From Psettodes erumei (lineage: Eukaryota > Chordata > Actinopteri > Pleuronectiformes > Psettodidae): a DNA stretch of 64,000 nucleotides. The translations under genes and the position numbers were made by a program. Each line of letters opens with the position of its first letter. Positions within the stretch are counted from its first letter, which is position 1. Shown here piece after piece: positions 26,901 to 37,958 of this stretch. Location: contig JAFBJZ010000112.1 in the NCBI GenBank assembly GCA_016785225.1, positions 1,116,001 through 1,180,000 on the forward strand, written 5' to 3'. Below the pieces are notes generated by a model, which was not told the DNA's origin, ran no database searches, and worked only from the letters and a program-made list of their open reading frames with translations.

Positions 26901-29880
26901 AATCAGACTTATTTTCAGGAAATTCTTGAGATTTAAATATGTCTGACCCAGGTAACCATGGAAACGTATCCCTCCAGACTAGTTCAGGATCAGCTTTGTG
27001 TGCGTCTTAAAGTCGTCAGACTGAAGCATTGTGATTTTTTCCCTGAGTTACTCTTTACTGCTGCACATTACCCGTAAGGTTTGTGCTTTTAACCACACTG
27101 TAATTACAGTTAAGCTGGTTGTTGACACTGATACTAATATTTGAGCGTTGGACAAATCTCCTGGTCGATACATAACATAATACTGACAAATTTTGCACGT
27201 GCCTTATCCACTATTGTGTATGTGTTGATGCGACGGCTCTGCAACATACACCCTGCGTGTTGCGTCTGTGCGCTTGAACTTTGACCCGAGCTGTGCTGAT
27301 CTCCGAGGACGCAGCCAATCACCGGCAACTTCTACATGACCTGAAATATCTTGTTACTTAAGGGGGAACATGCAGTGTACTGGATGCGGATCTATCAGTT
27401 ATGAGGGGTTCAGCTGGGTTGTGTTCATCAGTACACGGTACAATATGTGCAGGAAGTACCGGACCTTTTGTTTTCAGGGCTCCCTTGGTGGGGTCCCCTC
27501 CCTCGACGGTCTGTCCATCTCCAGTCAGACGCTCATTCAGGGAGTCAATTTCCCGGCGTACTGCAATGTTAACACAGTGACAGGGCGCCAGTGAGCAAAC
27601 ACTGCCCGTCGCTTTGAAAGCATCTGGTTAGTCAGCCGCCGCCTGAAGATCAACACGGAGCTACTCACGTTCAAGGTTTTCAATGTAGAGGTTTTCAAAC
27701 TCGCGCTCAATTTGGCCAAAAAGATCCAGAAGATTGTTCCGTAAGGAGAGGGGCAGCTTGGAGTCCTGCGCAGACAAACACACACACACACACCTCAGAA
27801 AACTGTTGTGAGAAAGTTACATGATGCCGCTTTTATTCCCTCCGCATGAACTTTGACATTCCAAGTAACATACTGTACAAATGTTCAAACCTGAAATTTG
27901 CTGTTGTTACAAAGACAAACAGGTATCTCATATCTTGTACAAGCGCTACTCAAAGAGAAGTACGGGTGACTCATAAAGTACACACCACTTACAGCCACAC
28001 TCATCTCCTGTCAAACGCAGCCTCTGTGTGTTACCTGATGTGCTCTGCTGCCAGCTGCACTCAGGGGAACTCTCATCTACATTCTGGGCTACAGAACCAC
28101 AACGCGCCAACATTTAACTAACTACACAGCGGTGAAACTACGCTTCCGCCGACTTACCTCCATGGTTGAACTCCTCGGAGTGCCTAGTCAGCAGCAGACC
28201 AGCGTGCAAAGAGACGTACAGGCTGCAGTGAAAACAATGGACTCTGAGCCTGCATGTGACAGCTTTCCTCGAGGGCTGCTTCTCCCTCGTCCGGCCATCC
28301 CGACACCACAAACTTAACCGTCACCCTTTCTCTTGGCACACGCTCAAACCAACACTTTGTCATGGTGACAATCACCACATGACCAGTCTGTCAGCACGGC
28401 ATGACAACGTATTAAAAAAAAAAAAAAAAAGAGGGAAATTAGCAAACAACACAGAGCCTTTATAATTTCAAAGCTGCTTAGTTGTGGTTCTAAAAGCCTG
28501 CAGCGTACTCCGGCTAATAATGACAGCATTAGAGAAAATGCATTCAGTTTGCTACATGTGGGTTTCTAAAGCACTTATGTTGGTGGGGGTTAGACGAGGT
28601 ACATGAACAAAGCCTGTGAGCGTGGGCAACAGAGGAAAAGACCTGGTGAAAAGACTTATCAGACCTGGACAAGCAGCCCATATTAAAAGTTGATGAGACG
28701 CCCGGCCGGTGCAAGATGAGCTCTGGTTTTAGAGGCCGATAACGGACATGGTCGAGCAGAGAAAGTGAATTCTAAAGAGCGTTCCATGGGCAGGTGAATG
28801 CTGACAAAATCAAGCATCACATTATTTTTGGATGAATCGCTTTGATGCAACATCTTAATGATTAAAAAAATGCACACGTGCTTTCCAGAACATCAGCTGC
28901 ATTTTTCTCTTCCAGTTAAAAAAAAACAAAAACACACACACGTTGATCAAATGGAAAACACTAAACAGTCACTCACAAACCCTTTTCTGTGGCTTATCTG
29001 AGAGACGACTACCAAATGAGGACACGCTACAGCCACCTCCCAAAAGTTAACTACCACAATGTTCTTGATCAAACAGAAACGGTGTTTATTATCTGAGCTG
29101 AGTTGAGGCTTGACAGTTGGCTGCCACAGGTTTGCGTCAGGAAATGCCTGCTCATCACAGAACAGACAGTCTTCCCTTTCTGAAAGACATAAATCGATCG
29201 CAGCCCTGCTGAAAATGTTTGGAGATGGTTAATCACTGACTGGACGGCACCAGCTGGCTTTAAAAGTCACAGTAGATTCCTTTGTTTTAACGCAAAGAAT
29301 CAGTAACCCACATGCACAGCACCAACAGACAACACTTTCTCAAAGTTAACAGGATGGATAATCCAAACGACGCAAACGCTTTCACTGAATCAAGTTTAAT
29401 CCGTAGTAGCTGCCATCATAAAGTCTTCCCCGGGGGTGAAACCACATCTCATAAACACACCGTCGCATGGAAGCGGTGGATGCAGTAACACCAAGAAGAA
29501 ATTAAAAGCAATGCTGCTCAACCGGCTGGTACTGTGCTCTGATGACAAAAAGCAGCCCCACGCCTCCACAGAATGACAATCCAAATGCAAATTGACCACT
29601 TTCTGTCGCAAGCTTGCAAGAAACTCTGAGGGTCGTGCATACAGCATGATGGTATAACATGTCTTAAAAGCTGCAGGCTTACAAAACTGTTTGTCTGCAG
29701 CTGCATGTGTGTGCGCGTCTCCCTCACCTGTCCCTCCAGCATGTCTCCTCTGTGGATGCCCGGTGGCCTCTCCTCTGTGCTGTTGGTGCGTCGGATGGAC
29801 AGACTGTGAGCCTTGCGTTTCTGCTTGGGGTGTCGGGCAGCCGAGGCTGAGCCGCTGCTGCTTCCACCCTCCACAGGCAT
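16927..29880 (-). CDS. wdr37: WD repeat-containing protein 37, complete
   Basis: Thirteen coding exons, in translation order: 29880-29728, 27765-27669, 27560-27465, 26723-26659, 23666-23528, 23087-23016, 22843-22799, 22637-22561, 22420-22186, 21480-21339, 17918-17784, 17265-17151, 17058-16927 (stop TGA 16929-16927). All have AG/GT borders and compatible phases; total 1503 bases, 500 residues, against about 494 in human. The N-terminus carries the basic KQKRKAHSLSIRRTNS motif, then a helical segment ([20 protein letters not shown]), then WD40 repeats; visible repeat cores include EYVGHRDGIWDLSV, ASGDQTAHIWRY, SSRDTTFRLWDFRDPSIHS and SGSDDRTVKVWDL. The protein ends GWNINIPALLQEK. WDR37 is known as a scaffold that binds PACS1/PACS2; that role is from the family. 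The acidic linker in exon 9 (DDDQDSSDREEGEVDGEG) differs in length from human. Convergent with adarb2 and divergent from idi1, as in mammals. Confidence 0.96.
17266..17783 (-). other. wdr37 intron
   Basis: Non-coding interval between the last three coding exons; no repeats of note. The upstream exon ends in phase 2 and joins at an Asn-Arg-Ile sequence. Confidence 0.6.
17919..21338 (-). other. wdr37 largest 3' intron
   Basis: Non-coding. Contains a CA tract at 19553-19580, a longer one at 20939-20980, a GA-rich tract at 21310-21330, and a partial copy of the GATGCAC repeat at about 18936-19040. The stretch 20780-20940 is of mixed composition and might be regulatory. Confidence 0.55.
18936..19040. 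mobile_element. hAT-like MITE, copy 2 (partial)
   Basis: Begins CAGGGATGCACCCATACC and includes ACTCATAAAACTACTC, as in the 3504 copy. The right terminus is not found, so the copy is broken or diverged. Confidence 0.5.
23667..26658 (-). other. wdr37 intron, about 3 kb
   Basis: Non-coding on both strands as far as I can see. Includes a G10 run near 25368 and AT-rich sequence at 24580-24850. No transposon identified. Confidence 0.55.
26724..27464 (-). other. wdr37 intron
   Basis: Non-coding, no marked repeat. It separates the exon encoding QLSQKLKTTYKASTSK from the coiled-coil exon. Confidence 0.55.
27766..29727 (-). other. wdr37 first coding intron
   Basis: Non-coding; has a short CA tract at 27777-27793 and an A18 run at 28413-28430. 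No genes or intact mobile elements are visible. Confidence 0.55.
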
Positions 29881-29928
29881 CCCTCCTACCTGCCTGGTAG
29901 CCCTGCCCCTCCCCTGCTCACGTCCTAC
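29881..29928 (-). other. wdr37 5' part of first coding exon
   Basis: Upstream of the ATG at 29880-29878 an acceptor (CTGCCTCTTAG on the minus strand, AG at 29930-29929) starts the exon at 29928. The 48 bases between are open in the ATG frame, so this is either 5'UTR or part of a longer reading frame joined to the exon at 31522-31560. Confidence 0.6.
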
Positions 29929-30272
29929 CTAAGAGGCAGGTAAACACGAGGCCGGGCTCGTCGGTCGGCTGGCGGGTCGGTTAGGAGGGTGGGTTGACGC
30001 CACCTGCCTGCGTGTAAGGAGGAAGTCAGGTTCAGGTTCACTGCCACAGTGCACACACAACACACACAACACAAAGGGTAACTTCCTCCAGAGATCTGAA
30101 CCAAACCCAAAGGGGAAAAACAGTCTGTGAACCCTTTAGTTTCTTCGTTAGTGGGTCACAAAATGTGACACAGTCTTCATCCGGAGGTGAGAACAAACGC
30201 AATGCGCTTAAGCTAATAACACACAAACCATTATAACCTTCCATGTCGTGTAAACACACCCATCAAACATTC

Positions 30273-30872
30273 ACAGCGCTGGCGGAAAAAGTGAGTGAAC
30301 CCTTGTATTTCATGGCTGCTGGACCTTCATTTGGCAGATTTGGAAATGCATTTTCCCCTTGATGATGCTGAGGCAGGCCCCAAGGCAGCAAAGTCGCCCC
30401 AAATCCTGAAGCTGCCTCCACTGTACTTCACCCTTGAGATGATGTTTCATATTCGCATGCAGTGCCACTTTAGCATTAAGTGCAGGCAAATCAGCAATCT
30501 TTATTGTCAGTCTGCAGAGAGAAAAGCATGGTTCACATCAGCCGATGCTTCTTGCGAACAGCAAACTCTGTATGTTGTCTAGTTTAGAAGTGAAATTAGG
30601 TCTACCACAAACCTCCAGTCTGGTTTCATTGACGTTTGCTAACTCCTGACTCCAGTTAGCCTCTGTTGTCATTAGTGAAGGGCTTCACACACTTTTGAAT
30701 GATGTTTTCAATATGAATAAAGACCAGCAAGATGACTTGTCGTTCATTAGTTAGTAAGAGATTGTGGTTATTCATTACTTTAACTTAGATGAAAATATAA
30801 CCACATTGAATAAAACTCCATACACAAAAGCAGATAATTCCAAGGGGTTCACTTACTTTTTCTCACCACTGT
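30273..30872 (-). mobile_element. Degenerate Tc1-like element in wdr37 5' intron
   Basis: Ends are inverted repeats: GGAAAAAGTGAGTGAACCC near 30283-30302 and its inverse GGGGTTCACTTACTTTTTCT at 30844-30863. The right end is followed by TA, as for Tc1/mariner insertions. On the minus strand, about 30370-30435, a decayed transposase piece reads VKYSGGSFRIWGDFAALG, the equivalent of the conserved Tc1 V-Y-G-G-G-V-W-G motif. Only about 600 bases remain and frames are broken. Confidence 0.75.
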
Positions 30873-31521
30873 ATTCAGATTTAAGGTGCTTGCTGGTGCA
30901 GTCTTGGCTTAGTACCTGCTGCATGACATAGTATAATATAATTCCAGCCTCCAGCCAGACATTCAGCAATTTAATGCTGCTTTACTCATTCGCAAAAATG
31001 TAAGAGACGTTTTATTTTTCTTCTTCACGGAAACCTCTTTTCGAGGTTAATCACTTTTCTCAGTACCACCCATTGCTGTTGGAAGATGACTGCGCAAGTA
31101 ACAGGTAGAAAAATTGAACAGTTCGAATAAATGAGCGTTTCTTGATGATTTGTACCCTAACCGAAGTTACTACTAGCAGCCGGGGAAGCCTGTCAGACTT
31201 GGGAGTCATCTGCTGCAGTGTACCTGCGTCTGGCAACATGCACTCGTAGTTTACATTCACAGTATTTTCAATGAAGTTCGGCGCACGGTCATTAAACGTT
31301 TAAGAGACGACCCATTTATGCAACTATTTCTGCTACAGTCCGAATCACAGCACTGAAATCGAACGTGGGACGTGTGACGTGCGCCAGGACACACATGAAC
31401 TAATTTTACATTAGCCCATTACCTGCCCGTAGCGGCTCAGCGGGGTAAATTACTCTTTGCCGCTTGCATTCGCGACCTGTTACCCAGCAGCCTTCAGGCA
31501 CGGGTCGGTACCGACACTCAC

Positions 31522-31600
31522 CGCTGTCACAGCCCTTCTGACTTCACCCTCGTCCAGCATGGAGGTCTGACAACAAAATTAGCTCCATGCTAACACGGCT
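31522..31600 (-). other. wdr37: Probable first exon of wdr37
   Basis: On the minus strand an ATG at 31560-31558 opens 13 codons (MLDEGEVRRAVTA) and meets a consensus donor GTGAGTGT at 31521-31515. Spliced to 29928 it remains open into the main ATG, adding 29 codons. It may be a coding extension or a 5'UTR exon with an upstream ATG. The 5' limit is not visible from sequence. Confidence 0.45.
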
Positions 31601-32614
31601 AGCTGCCACATATCACCGCCACTGCGGCGTCTACGCTTTTATACATCACGGAATAGTGTGGTGGACGGCTTTCCTAACTCAATGTGAAATATGTAAACCT
31701 ATTAATCTGTCATGCCCAACATGCCGACGTGTGTACTGTGACATCTACAGTTCGGGAACTATGACCATTTTAATCCATATTTCAGACACATCAATGTATT
31801 TCGTTTCATTTCATCACGTGGTTTGTGTTTGCTCCTTTTAAGCCAATGGGCTGTCACGCCGCCGCAGAGGCGTCCAATGAAAAACAGTGACGTCTGAATC
31901 AGGGAGTTAAAGCTAGGTCGTCCGACTGCAGCGCTGAGCTGTAAAATATTGCCGTAAACAAACGCGGGATACGTGAAAACACGCGGTTTATCCGGCGGAG
32001 ACGGGACAGTACTACTGTAAGTGACTGAGCGAGTTGTCGGTTTCTCTGTAAGCTTTGTATGTGGCGGCTAGTGCATACTTATGTCCAGCTGTCAGAGGCC
32101 TGGGTGGTGCAGGCTGTGCTCGTGCTGTGGTCTGATGGAGTGCTTACACCAAAACCTGGAGTGGTTATTACTGGACCGGGACTGCAAGATCCCTAACATA
32201 GTGCCTCATGTAGAAAGGTTATATTATCCTTGTGCGTTGTTTATTGAGTATTTCCATTTTACGCCCCGTTATAGTTCAACTCCACTACAATTCAGAATCA
32301 CCATTAATATACTTTCGTTACCTATAGTTCATTTAAAACATATAAAGCATACTTTGCTTGCGAAATGTAAGTGAGGCATATGCGTAAATGTTTAATAGTC
32401 AATTGGTCAAATTTAGAAAATTATAATAACGCATCGGTTACTGACTATTTTTTTGTTACTAAACATGAATTCTATGGGAGTTGTGGTTCATTCCTGACTT
32501 ACAGGCGCTATCAACATTGTATCTTCCGATCCTGACCGGGTAAAAGTCCTCTCCGGTTATTGTCGGCAACCTCAGCCTTAGTCCGTGTGATTGGTTTTCT
32601 GTGTCGGTCAGGCG
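31600..32614. promoter_or_regulatory. Head-to-head wdr37/idi1 promoter region
   Basis: About 1 kb between the divergent first exons. It contains an E-box CACGTG at 31815-31820, CCAAT boxes at 31843-31847 and 31874-31878, a CRE-like TGACGTCT at 31888-31895, and an inverted CCAAT (ATTGG) at 32590-32594 just before the idi1 ATG. CpG density rises around 31840-32010. CCAAT/NF-Y sites are usual in sterol-pathway promoters such as IDI1; a sterol element itself was not identified. Confidence 0.55.
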
Positions 32615-34841
32615 ATGGTGCGGCCCGTGTGGGCGGTGCTTCGGAGATTGTCGTGCGAGGGAGCCACTGCTCTAAACCCAAACGCACCTGGCGTCGGGAC
32701 AACCGCCGCACGGTGGAGAAGAGCCGTCTGCGCACCTTCCGTTACCTGCCGCAGAACTTTGCACAGGTAAGTCCGGCCATGTGAGCGTCTGAACCCGGTT
32801 CTGGTTGTAGTTTGAAGCTTGAAGTCAGGAAAGCCACAGATAATCCTGTTGCTTCTAAGCTGAGTCAAGTGAGTGTGCTATAGATAGACGAGTTTACCGC
32901 GGCTCGTTTGTCTCTGCGGGCCGGAGAAGGAATTCATGAAGAATTTATTTTTTTTTAACTTGGCATGGCTCTGCGTATCGACTGAAGCAGACATTGTCAT
33001 GACAGCACCTCGAACCGTGAGTGTGTTGTCTTGAATTCGGCACAGACAATATAAAACAAGCTGCACTTCGTACAGCATAATTCCATCATGCGCATTTTGT
33101 TGATTTAGTGGCCGCTATTTGACAGCGATTGTCAAGTAACTCACATGTTGATAGTTTTTCTTTCATGAGATCCCTGAATTTCACAGGCTCCAGCCTGTCA
33201 CAGGCGACTATCTACATCTTTCATTTAAATGGATACAGTTGGGTTTTTGATTCATGGTCAGACCAAACCAACAGTTGAATGACGAAGAATGTCCCTGGAC
33301 ACCGGGAACCTGTTAACTTTAACAGTAGACAGATTATCCAGTCATGTATGCAGCCATTATTAAAACACTCAGAATTGTGGCCAGGGAAGGCGTAACGCAA
33401 CCTGATGAAATAATCTGTGTGAGTTTGGTTGTAAAACTTGAAAGTTCATTCCTCCTCACTGTTTAAAAATGGATTATTTGATAAAATATTACCTGCTGTG
33501 TTCAGAATGTGATTTTTTTTTTTTTTTAAATCCAAAAACCTACTAAACCATGAATTGTGTCTGCCTGCCTGCTCCTGGACCCTGGTGCCCTGCAGCGAGG
33601 TGAGACACCTACAGTCTGCAGTCAAGATGCCTGAGATAACCACGGATCACCTGGATGAGAAGCAGGTGCAGCTGCTGTCCGAAATGTGCATCCTCATCGA
33701 CGAGAACGACCGCAAGACTGGAGCCGACACCAAGAAAAACTGCCACCTCAACTCCAACATCGACAAAGGTGTCTGTCCGCCACACCTGTAGCACATTTCT
33801 TAATCCCCTGTTTCAGATGTGTGCTCATGGTAGGTTGTTTGTTTTCTTTTTCCAGGTTTACTGCACAGAGCTTTCAGCGTCTTCATTTTCAACAGTGAAG
33901 AGAAGCTGCTCTTACAACAGCGGTCTGATGCCAAAATCACTTTTCCAGGTCAGCTGCACATCACTGACCCTCCCACTTGGACCCCTGTGAGCAGGAAGTG
34001 CGCTTAACCATTTCCTGTGTGTGTGTGTGTGTGTGTGTGTGCAGGCTGTTTCACAAACACATGCTGTAGTCATCCTTTACACACCGACAGTGAGCTGGAG
34101 GAGAAGGATGCTATAGGAGTGAGGAGAGCTGCTCAGAGGAGGCTCAAAGCTGAACTGGGTATCCCTATGGAACAGGTACATTACTGTGTGTGTGTGTATT
34201 ACTGAGGACTGTGGGAGTCCTTGCTTGACTCTGATCTCTTCTACCCCAGGTGACACCAGATGAAATGACCTATCTAACGAGAATTCACTACAAGGCCCAG
34301 TCAGACGGTGTGTGGGGGGAACATGAAATCGACTACATCCTCTTCATGCAGAAGGTAGAGCAGTTACGTCTGATGACTTGAGTTACATCACAATATGTGA
34401 CGTCTATCTTACCCAGTTGTCATTTCTCATCTTTTAACCATCTGGATGAAAAATCCTTTCACCCATTTCCCAGATTTGGACTCTGTCTCTTATCCAAATG
34501 GCCAGAAATTAAATTTGTGTGTGTTCGGTTTGAATAACACGAGAAATATGTTTGAGTGAAAATGTAAAGTGATATAATGGACAGTAACGGTATCTTTTTT
34601 TTTTTTTTTTTTTTTAATTTCTCTGAAGGACGTGGAGCTGAGTCCAGACCCTAACGAGATCAAGAGCCACTGCTATGTGAGCAAGGAGGAGCTGAAGGAG
34701 ATGATGGAGAAGGCCAAGCGCAAGGAGCTGCAGATCACCCCCTGGTTCGCTCTCATCGTGGAGACCTTCCTCTTCCAGTGGTGGGACAACCTGCAGAACC
34801 TCAAACAGTTCATGGACCACGACAAAATCCACCGCATGTAA
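32615..34841 (+). CDS. idi1: Isopentenyl-diphosphate delta-isomerase 1, complete
   Basis: Six coding exons: 32615-32766, 33596-33768, 33856-33948, 34045-34175, 34250-34354, 34629-34841 (stop TAA). They sum to 867 bases, 288 residues, close to human IDI1 (284). The enzyme converts IPP to DMAPP in isoprenoid and cholesterol synthesis. Nudix-type core: FPGCFTNTCCSHPL carries the catalytic Cys, RRAAQRRLKAELGIP the Nudix-like helix, and GEHEIDYILF the catalytic Glu. The first exon adds an Arg-rich, acid-poor leader (MVRPVWAVLRRLSCEG) like a mitochondrial presequence; the internal ATG at 33627 (MPEITTDHL) would give the usual short cytosolic or peroxisomal form. The C-terminus HRM is a PTS1-like peroxisome signal known from rodent IDI1. 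Very sure of identity. Confidence 0.97.
32767..33595 (+). other. idi1 first intron
   Basis: Non-coding; a T17 tract lies at 33511-33527 before the acceptor. Nothing else supported. Confidence 0.6.
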
Positions 34842-35225
34842 CCCCCAACCAGGATCAGCCCCCGTAGCTGCCTGACACACGAGCACAGCCGGCCGAGCCG
34901 CTGGAGACCCCCGACCTCCAGATGTGGAAGAATAAGAATCACTGGCTAGTTTTGTCACATGGGTGGTGTGTGTGGGAGGAGCAGAGGATGTTTTACTCCC
35001 GTTAAAGTAAGCTCTGAGGTGGATCCATCGACAGTCGGGAGGTGATGCTGTCTTTAGAATTTACAGACTGAACATATTACGTAGCGGAAAATGAGGAGAA
35101 TAGCTAATTGTACTGAGGTGAATAGTCTCGCCCCGTCACAACAATCATGAACACTGTAGTCTGTTGACAATGATATCGGTGGATAAGCTGTAACCTTGCA
35201 CTCATGTACACTTTTACACAATAAA
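34842..35225 (+). other. idi1 3'UTR
   Basis: From the stop to AATAAA at 35220-35225; a second AATAAA-containing ACAATAAAG follows at 35333-35341. A short 3'UTR of about 400-500 bases is likely. Confidence 0.6.
35220..35225 (+). terminator. Candidate polyadenylation signal of idi1
   Basis: AATAAA followed by GTGTGTGACC, a GT-rich downstream element. Best candidate for the idi1 transcript end. Confidence 0.6.
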
Positions 35226-35349
35226 GTGTGTGACCGATCACTATTCACTGACGGCTGTATGTTCATAAGACAGGAGCGACATTTTGGACAGAATACTGAA
35301 AAGACTGGTGTGCTTCTAGAAGACTCTTACAACAATAAAGCTAAGTCGT

Positions 35350-36109
35350 GCAGCTGTTACGGTCGAGGAGGCTGAGAATGTGGACATCTCACTAAGAGCA
35401 ACAGAAATTGTCACATCAACAGGCTGTGCTACAATTTTTGTCCGAGCGATTTTCCTTCGACGTGCTATAAATATTGTCTTGAATGAAAACCAAAAGCCAA
35501 ACGTCGGTTTTGTTAGATATGGAACAGAGGACGCTGGTACAGTCCATCAAAGATGGCCATTCAACACTTCTTCCAGGAGTTAAATGTTTTATTTGGTTTG
35601 GACGTTAGCACTAAGGCACAGTATCATCACATACATGCTTGATAAATTTCATTGAACTATAAAAAAAGAATTAACAACTCCCTCTAAACAGACACCTGGG
35701 AAAAACATAGGTTTCAATAAAGAAATGCAAAGCAGTGTATCTACTTTACACAGGGAGAGCATAATACTGATACGTACGCGTATGTTGTCAGTTTATTATT
35801 TTATTGACACCTAGCTAATCCAACAATCCTGCGATGAATCCTTCTTCATTGAGGGGATAATGTTCAATCAGACGGTCTCTTATCATTCTGTCCGTACAAT
35901 TCAAAAGAATAAGGGCGGGCTCGACGACAGACGCAGCTCTTCCTATAATGCAGTACAGTTGAACAGCAACACAGCCCACATCCTCTGAAGTAATCACACA
36001 GTGGCACCAGCACCTCTCTGAACGGACAGGATCTACGATCTACCGCTCGGTCCATGTTGCTGTGGCTGTGCTTTTCCAGTTTACCGCCATGTTTCAGATC
36101 CATACTACA
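35350..36109. other. Unassigned sequence with broken minus-strand frames
   Basis: Short frames occur on the minus strand (35815-35997 and 35864-36139). One ends IRDRLIEHYPLNEEGFIAGLL, which faintly recalls the N-terminal region of HARBI1-type transposon proteins, while the overlapping frame has RRSCPFREVLVPLCDYF. No intact gene. It may be a decayed DNA transposon cut by the Tc1 insertion next to it. Confidence 0.25.
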
Positions 36110-36111
36110 TA

Positions 36112-37194
36112 CACTCACCGGCCACTTTATTAGGTACACCTGTCCAACTGCTCGTTAACACTTAATTTCTAATCAGCCAATCACATGGCGGCAACTCAGT
36201 GCATTTAGGCATGGTCAAGACAATCTCCTGCAGTTCAAACCGAGCATCAGTATGGGGAAGAAAGGTGATTTGAGTGACTTTGAACGTGGCATGGTTGTTG
36301 GTGCCAGAAGGGCTGGTCTGAGTATTTCAGAAACTGCTGATCTACTGGGATTTTCATGCACAACCACCTCTAGGGTTTACAGAGAATGGTCCGAAAAAGA
36401 AAAAATATCCAGTGAGCGGCAGTTCTGTGGGCGGAAATGCCTTGTTGATGCCAGAGGTCAGAGGAGAATGGCCAGACTGGTTCGAGCTGATAGAAAGGCA
36501 ACAGTGACTCAAATAACCACCCGTTACAACCAAGGTAGGCAGAAGAGCATCTCTGAACGCACAGTACTTCAAACTTTGAGGCAGATGGGCTACAGCAGCA
36601 GAAGACCACGCTGGGTGCCACTCCTTTCAGCTAAGAACAGGAAACTGAGGCTACAATTTGCACAAGCTCATTGAAATGGGACAATAGAAGATTGGAAAAA
36701 CGTTGCCTGGTCTGATGAGTCTCGATTTCTGCTGCGACATTCGGATGGTAGGGTCAGAATTTGGCGTCAACAACATGAAAGCATGGATCCATCCTGCCTT
36801 GTATCAACGGTTCAGGCTGGTGGTGGTGGTGTAATGGTGTGGGGAATATTTTCTTGGCACTCTTTGGGCCCCTTGGTACCAATTGAGCATCGTTGCAACG
36901 CTACAGCCTACCTGAGTATTGTTGCTGACCATGTCCATCCCTTTATGACCACAATGTACCCAAGTTCTGACATCTTTGGGATGTGGTGGAACGGGAGATT
37001 CGCATTATGGATGTGCAGCCGACAAATCTACGCCAACTGTGTGATGACATCATGTCAATATGGACCAAACTCTCTGAGGAATGCTTCCAGCACCTTGTTG
37101 AATCTATGCCACGAAGAATTGAGGCAGTTCTGAAGGCAAAAGGGGGTCCAACCCGTTACTAGCATGGTGTACCTAATAAAGTGGCCGTCGAGTG
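36112..37194 (+). mobile_element. Tc1-like transposon, internally deleted
   Basis: Terminal inverted repeats of about 29 bases (36112-36140 and 37166-37194) share GGCCACTTTATTAGGTACAC and differ at two bases near the outer end. Both ends are flanked by TA (36110-36111 and 37195-37196), the Tc1/mariner target. The element is 1083 bases, shorter than an autonomous copy (about 1.2-1.6 kb). Confidence 0.95.
36252..37133 (+). pseudogene. Dead Tc1-like transposase
   Basis: ATG at 36252 opens a 140-residue frame with the paired helix-turn-helix DNA-binding region (FERGMVVGARRAGLSISETA, ISERTVLQTLRQMGYSSRRP), ended by TGA after AQAH at 36671. The frame resumes with WKNVAWSDESRFLLRHSDGR, which carries the first catalytic Asp, and VQAGGGGVMVWGIFSW. 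After MTTMYPSSD (about 36972) the sequence jumps to a shifted C-terminal region (GMWWNGRF), so the part with the second Asp and the third acidic residue of the DDE/D triad is deleted. Cannot encode an active enzyme. Confidence 0.93.
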
Positions 37195-37958
37195 TACATA
37201 CATACTACAGCTCTGGGTTTACCAGCCACACGCAGTTTGGCACTTCACTCGGTAAATAACTAAATACTAGGATTTGGTAGTAAATCATGCAGTTATATGT
37301 GAGTGCATAGCAACAGCAGATAAGTCATTTATAAAAATATACTCCGTATGACAGCTACAAAGCTACTTAGTAAATGTAAAAAATGATGCCAAGAGCAGCG
37401 CTGCAGTTGTTTCTCTCGGGATGTAAACGCTAACCCGTGCTATGCTACTTCACACCAGCTAAAGACTGTCTTTCTTATCTTAGTGGGTACATAACCTATG
37501 GAACTTAATGCTGTAGCCACGAAACGGGGAAATAAAAAAAAAATCAACTGTACGCTCTTGTAATGCCTTAAAAACAGCAGCAGCAGGGTAGTTTATCACC
37601 CAGCGTGGAGTTCCTGCAGTGACAGTGTTTTAAAAAAATGTCTTGTTTTAATAAAAGGTACTAGAGGTCATACGTTAAGTGTTAAGTCCCTGCTTCTGGA
37701 ATTATAATGGAATGATTGCAATGTCTTTTTTAAGCTGCAGCAGCAGTGAATACCCGCCGCTCCAACGAACATACGTGGACGTGAATATCTAACAACAGAC
37801 ACTTTAAAAAAAAAAGAGACACTGGTGGACTGTGCGGCGTGAACAGCATGGGTGAAATAAAAGAGTGGAGTTAGTGCGGGAGAGAGAGCATACCCAACAT
37901 CATGCTCAGCTGAAGCCGGGATCGGATTTATATCTGGAGACGAGAGTGGTCCGTAGCA
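37195..37958. other. Spacer downstream of copine A
   Basis: AT-rich, no gene seen. Would hold the 3'UTR of the distal copine A transcript; no clear AATAAA on the minus strand was found. Confidence 0.5.

Noticed and set aside
32081..32374. 97-codon plus-strand frame upstream of idi1
   Set aside because: No recognisable family, no splice signals joining it to idi1, low-complexity hydrophobic end; likely chance.
35380..35583. 67-codon plus-strand frame after idi1
   Set aside because: No motif and no homology I recognise; lies beyond idi1 polyadenylation signals.
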